Positions 7,168 through 10,054 of a stretch of DNA of 10,054 nt are shown here, piece after piece. The stretch's first letter is position 1. Every line of letters starts with the position of its first letter. Location of the stretch: positions 1-10,054 of the forward strand of contig JANWJO010000090.1 in assembly GCA_025449435.1 (NCBI GenBank), in the 5' to 3' direction. Source of the stretch: Chloroflexota bacterium (GTDB lineage Bacteria > Chloroflexota > UBA4733). The translations under genes and the position numbers were made by a program. The notes under the pieces are model-generated. The model was not told the origin of the DNA and ran no database searches. It saw nothing but the letters and a program-made list of their open reading frames with translations.

Positions 7168-8655
7168 CTATTGTTGCTTAGGCTGCTCTGCTCGAGCATT
7201 GGTGACAAACCGGTCGAGCTCGCGACCGGCCACGTCGCGACCACCGATGCCAAAGGCGATGGCGGCGGCCACGGCGATAGCGCCAATGATGAGGCCAAAG
7301 GCCAGGTTCACGATCTGGTCGGCGATGCCAGCCTGCTTAAGCGCCATCGCTCCCACCAGGATCAGGATGGCAACTTGGGCGACCAGGGCCAGCAGGCCGG
7401 GGTTAGGCACCGAACTCGCGCGGACGGCGTCGGCCGCCAGGCGGGACAGGTAGAGGCCGATGGCGAAGATGATGATGCCCAGCAGGATGTGGCCGCCGAG
7501 TGTGGTGACACCGGTGATCAGGTCGGCGACTTGCGAGAAACCCATCAAGTCCAGTGCCTCGATAGCGGCGAATAGGGCTATGGCGATGTGAACCAGCGTC
7601 CCGACCACTTCCGACGGCGTGCGCTCGCCGGCGGCAGGTTCGCGGCCGATGCCGAGCAGCTTCGGCACAGTGTTAAAGCCCGCGCCGGTCAGGATGCTGG
7701 AGGCCAGTGTGCCGAGCACGCGCCCGATCACCCAGGCGATGGCGAACAAGAGCACGGCGGCGAAGATATGCGGAATGGCGTTGAGGATCGTGGCCAGCAT
7801 CGTGCTAATGGGCTGGGTGACCGAAGACAGTTGCAACGCATCCAGCGACGCGGTGATCACCGGGATGAGAATAAGCACATACACTATCAGGCCGATGGTC
7901 GCGGCCAGGCTGGTGCCCGCCAGCGCTGGAGCGATGCCGGTGCGCTCCGCCAGCCGATCGGTGCCAGCCGCCGTCAGCAGGTCGGTCACGATGCGGCGTA
8001 CCAGATTGGCCACAAAAATGCCCACAACCAGGATGACCGCTGCCGAGAACAGGTGGGGCAAGAAGTCAAGCAAGATGTTCACCAGGCTGAGCACCGGCGC
8101 CAACACCGCGTCAAGTGCCAGGGCACTCAAGATGCTGGGCAAGAAGAACAGGAAGACCAGGTAGAACACGACCTCGCTCAGCGTCTTGCTCAGCGACGTG
8201 CCACCTTGCTGGCCGACGCGCTGATCAAGGTTAGCCATCATGAGGCCCTTATGGACAATGATCTTCAAGATAGTGGCCAGTATCCACGCTAGCACCAGGA
8301 GCAGTACAGCGGCGAGGATATTGGGTAGGAAGCCGACGATCTTTTCCAGCAACGTATTGAGTGGCTGGGACACCGCCGTGAGCCCGAGCAGTTCGAGCAC
8401 GGCGATAACCACGAACACCATGATGACATAGAACACTCCGGTGCCAATGAGGGAGGCGACCTCAACCTGCTGCGCTTGGCCCTCACCCATCGTGGCCTGA
8501 ACGAGGCGCTTGTCCAGTGCGGAGCGCTTGATACCTGATGTTACGAAGCTGCCCAGGATTCTGGCGATGATCCAACCCACGATGAGCAGGAGGATCGCTT
8601 CGACGAGATGTGGAATTCCAGTGATAAACTGATTAAGCATCCCATTGAAGTCCAT
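7168..8655 (-). CDS. Multi-spanning 'conserved TM helix' repeat protein (mechanosensitive-channel-like annotation)
   Basis: Integral membrane protein, 495 residues, with about 11 hydrophobic segments. It matches by eye the 'conserved TM helix' family (Pfam TM_helix) that databases often call mechanosensitive ion channel. I see no MscS-type cytoplasmic beta-domain, so channel function is not shown. A motif of the form h-x-I/L-P-H/N-h-h-x-A-h-L recurs with its Pro (Gly in the last copy) at residues 15, 111, 200, 295 and 388, giving five units of about 93 residues, each a helix pair. A soluble linker holds LDKRL, LDQRV or TDRLA-type sequence after the first helix in units 1-3. The C-terminal AFGIGGRDVAGRELDRF is typical of the family end. 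ATG 8655 follows AGGGGA (complement of 8665-8670) at 9 bases. The gene sits behind a promoter and a structured leader. Confidence 0.85.
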   Translation of the reverse strand: MDFNGMLNQFITGIPHLVEAILLLIVGWIIARILGSFVTSGIKRSALDKRLVQATMGEGQAQQVEVASLIGTGVFYVIMVFVVIAVLELLGLTAVSQPLNTLLEKIVGFLPNILAAVLLLVLAWILATILKIIVHKGLMMANLDQRVGQQGGTSLSKTLSEVVFYLVFLFFLPSILSALALDAVLAPVLSLVNILLDFLPHLFSAAVILVVGIFVANLVRRIVTDLLTAAGTDRLAERTGIAPALAGTSLAATIGLIVYVLILIPVITASLDALQLSSVTQPISTMLATILNAIPHIFAAVLLFAIAWVIGRVLGTLASSILTGAGFNTVPKLLGIGREPAAGERTPSEVVGTLVHIAIALFAAIEALDLMGFSQVADLITGVTTLGGHILLGIIIFAIGLYLSRLAADAVRASSVPNPGLLALVAQVAILILVGAMALKQAGIADQIVNLAFGLIIGAIAVAAAIAFGIGGRDVAGRELDRFVTNARAEQPKQQ

Positions 8656-8710
8656 GGACCGGCTTCCCCTTTCTTAGCGGCGCACCTCTCCCTGGATAGC
8701 ACAGCAAACG

Positions 8711-8793
8711 ATCTGATGCAGATGTGGCACTAGCGGGCCAAGAGGAACGAATGCGCTTGGTCCGCCATGCTTCTCAGCACGCAACCGTTGCTG
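8711..8793 (-). promoter_or_regulatory. Structured 5' leader with three inverted repeats
   Basis: Between the promoter and the TM-repeat gene lie three consecutive inverted repeats. (1) 8775-8793: CAGCA/TGCTG arms enclosing GCAAC-C-GTTGC (8781-8791). (2) 8733-8742 with 8756-8765: GCGGGCCAAG and CTTGGTCCGC, ten pairs with one mismatch and a 13-base loop. (3) 8711-8715 with 8719-8723: ATCTG and CAGAT with a 3-base loop. The - strand transcript would carry them in this order before the ribosome site. This could be a cis-acting RNA or protein-binding DNA. I recognise no known riboswitch class. Confidence 0.4.
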
Positions 8794-8798
8794 CCGAG

Positions 8799-8828
8799 AT
8801 TCTAGGCCGCTACGTGCGTGATTGTCAA
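8799..8828 (-). promoter_or_regulatory. Sigma70-type promoter for the TM-repeat gene
   Basis: On the - strand TTGACA (complement of 8823-8828, a perfect -35) is followed after 18 bases by TAGAAT (complement of 8799-8804, five of six consensus bases). The predicted start is near 8792, giving a leader of about 137 nt to the ATG at 8655. It points at the TM-repeat gene and probably also the S9 peptidase downstream. It lies about 185 bases beyond the NDH-2 stop, so these genes likely form a separate unit. Confidence 0.65.
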
Positions 8829-9013
8829 TGTGGGTTGAAAGCCGTACGAAGCGTCTGTAACCGTACCTTAAACGGCGTTAGTTGCATCTTGTCGCTATTG
8901 TTTGAGCAGCCGGGGCAGGTTCCGATTGCAACGAAGGAGAGCGGCGCGATGATGCCTGCCGTCCGGTTACCAGATGGCGATTGTGCTCACGAGTCGTAGA
9001 CCAATTGGCGTCG

Positions 9014-10054
9014 TTACTTTTCGACGGGCACGTTCGTCCTTGCGGCCGGGTTGGCCACCGGCCGGTGACGGTCGCGTACCGATAACTGCACGATGTCGCG
9101 TTCGAAGAAGAGGTCGAGGGTCCAGTCGATGGCCACGCGCAAACGCCGCTCGAACTTCGGCAGCCGCGCCAGATAGTAGGTGCGCCACAACCAGAACGGT
9201 AGAAAACCCGACAGCCGGACTCCCATGAGCGATGCTACGCCAATGCGCCGTCCTACCGTCGCCAGCTGCACGCGTACCGGATAGTCGAAGGGCTGCGGCA
9301 CCTGCCCGCGCAGCGCGGCTGCCAGGTTCAAACCCAGGCGAGTTGCCTCCCGTAGGGCGTGCTGGGCAGTGGGCGGATAGGCCGTGCCTACCGGCTTGCG
9401 CGGATCGGGGATGTGCGCGCAGTCACCGAGCGCCCACAAGCCTTCGAATCCCGGCACACGCATGGTGCGTTCCACCACGATCCGGCCAGAGCGAGCCCGA
9501 TCCACTGGCAACGACGCTAGCAACGGACTCGGCGTGACACCTGCCGACCAGATGAGTGTGTGCGTCGGGATGATGCGCCCATCGGCCAGCGTCACCGAAT
9601 TGGCTGACGCATGGCTCACCGGTGCATTCAGCCACACCTCTACGCCACGCTTCTGCAGTGTGCGCCGGGTAAATTCCGCGAGCCGCTCGTCCATCTCGCC
9701 CATCAGCCGTGGCGTCGCCTCGAGCAAGATGAGGCGGATCTCTCCCTCTGGAATGTGCGGGTAACTCGCCAGAGCCTGCCGGACGAAGTCGTTGATCGAG
9801 CCCATGACTTCGACGCCATTGAGCCCACCGCCAGCGAGTACGAACGTCACCAGTGGCCGTCGCCGCTCTGGCAACTCGACATCTGCGCGCTCCAGCAGGT
9901 CGATTACGTGGTTGCGCACCGCGATGGCGTCTGCCAGGCTCTTCACGGACAGGCTGTGCTGCCGGACGTCCTCCATGCCGCGATAGTTGGTTTCGCCACC
10001 CAACGCCAGCACCAGATGGCTGTACGTCAGGGTATGCACGGTGCCGCCCGCCAG
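9014..10054 (-). CDS. Type II NADH:quinone oxidoreductase (NDH-2), N-terminus outside the window
   Basis: Single-subunit, membrane-associated flavoenzyme that passes electrons from NADH to the quinone pool without pumping protons. 346 residues are in view; the frame is open to the window edge and about 100 residues, including the first FAD-binding Rossmann motif, are missing. The GTG at 10039 is internal. Motifs from the visible N-side: SHLVLALGGETNYRGM, the NADH-binding VLAGGGLNGVEVMGSINDF (around 9785-9841), the FAD-binding GLWALGDCAHIPD (around 9410-9440), and PPTAQHALREA, the family's quinone-site segment. The C-terminal FLPFWLWRTYYLARLPKFER and DWTLDLFFERDIVQL are characteristic of NDH-2 and carry the membrane-binding part. 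The stop is TAA at 9014-9016. A sulfide:quinone reductase is unlikely given this C-terminus. The likely substrate is the menaquinone made by the men genes of the same window. Confidence 0.92.
   Translation of the reverse strand: MAGGTVHTLTYSHLVLALGGETNYRGMEDVRQHSLSVKSLADAIAVRNHVIDLLERADVELPERRRPLVTFVLAGGGLNGVEVMGSINDFVRQALASYPHIPEGEIRLILLEATPRLMGEMDERLAEFTRRTLQKRGVEVWLNAPVSHASANSVTLADGRIIPTHTLIWSAGVTPSPLLASLPVDRARSGRIVVERTMRVPGFEGLWALGDCAHIPDPRKPVGTAYPPTAQHALREATRLGLNLAAALRGQVPQPFDYPVRVQLATVGRRIGVASLMGVRLSGFLPFWLWRTYYLARLPKFERRLRVAIDWTLDLFFERDIVQLSVRDRHRPVANPAARTNVPVEK

Larger units (their letters stand above)
8656..9013. other. Intergenic region of 358 bases without a convincing gene
   Basis: The region lies between the NDH-2 stop and the TM-repeat gene start, both on the - strand. 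It holds a strong - strand promoter (8799-8828), a leader with three inverted repeats (8711-8793), a pair of CCGTAC direct repeats upstream of the promoter (8842-8847 and 8861-8866) and a short + strand open frame with a good ribosome binding site (8949-8999). A + strand frame of 91 codons (8724-8999) has a GTG start without a ribosome site and no recognisable protein character. I see no tRNA and no clear terminator for NDH-2. Confidence 0.75.

Noticed and set aside
7588..8292. 234-codon open frame on the + strand
   Set aside because: It is antisense to the TM-repeat gene, and its Gln/Arg/Asp/His-rich composition is what the reverse of a hydrophobic protein gives.
8724..8999. 91-codon open frame on the + strand in the intergenic region
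   Set aside because: The GTG start has no ribosome site, the product resembles no family I know, and it overlaps the promoter and leader of the opposite strand. Only its last 16 codons have a good start signal, reported separately at low interest.
8990..9013. Terminator of the NDH-2 gene
   Set aside because: Beyond the stop on the - strand there is only the short self-complementary CCAATTGG (9001-9008); no stem-loop with a T-tract is visible.
1..10054. Undescribed defence, mobile or multi-gene system
   Set aside because: All the long genes match well-known families or a known membrane family; no repeat array, transposase, reverse transcriptase, toxin pair or foreign-looking composition was seen.

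Overview
The window reads as ordinary chromosomal DNA of a GC-rich bacterium that uses menaquinone. The gene density, frequent GTG/TTG starts and the type of proteins would fit a Chloroflexota-like lineage (Thermomicrobia or relatives), but that placement is a guess from overall character, not from a marker gene. There are no mobile elements, CRISPR arrays, phage genes or RNA genes that I can recognise.

Layout. Positions 1-5098 (+ strand) hold the last five genes of a classical (o-succinylbenzoate) menaquinone operon in the order menH (5' end outside the window), menB, menA, menC, menE. The genes are tightly packed; menA/menC and menC/menE overlap by 4 bases (GTGA and TTGA), and menA, menC and menE use GTG, GTG and TTG starts, so translational coupling is likely. 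By analogy with other operons, menF and menD should lie just upstream, outside the window.

Positions 5149-8655 (- strand) converge on the men operon: an S9-family serine peptidase (beta-propeller plus alpha/beta-hydrolase) preceded, in transcription order, by a multi-spanning 'conserved TM helix' protein of the kind often annotated as a mechanosensitive channel. The 66-base gap between them holds a strong GC-rich inverted repeat overlapping a four-tract G-quadruplex motif. The membrane protein is built from five copies of a unit of about 93 residues.

Positions 8656-9013 hold no convincing gene. They contain a near-consensus sigma70-type promoter on the - strand (TTGACA, 18 bases, TAGAAT), followed by a leader of about 137 nt with three consecutive inverted repeats before the membrane-protein gene. 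Positions 9014-10054 (- strand) hold a type II NADH:quinone oxidoreductase whose N-terminus lies beyond the window end.

The functional theme is the quinone-based respiratory chain: the men genes make the menaquinone ring precursors and attach the isoprenoid tail, and NDH-2 would reduce the finished quinone. The peptidase and the TM-repeat protein have no obvious link to it. I found no sign of an undescribed multi-gene system; the items most worth checking are the structured leader with its promoter, the hairpin/G-quadruplex element and the five-fold repeat protein.
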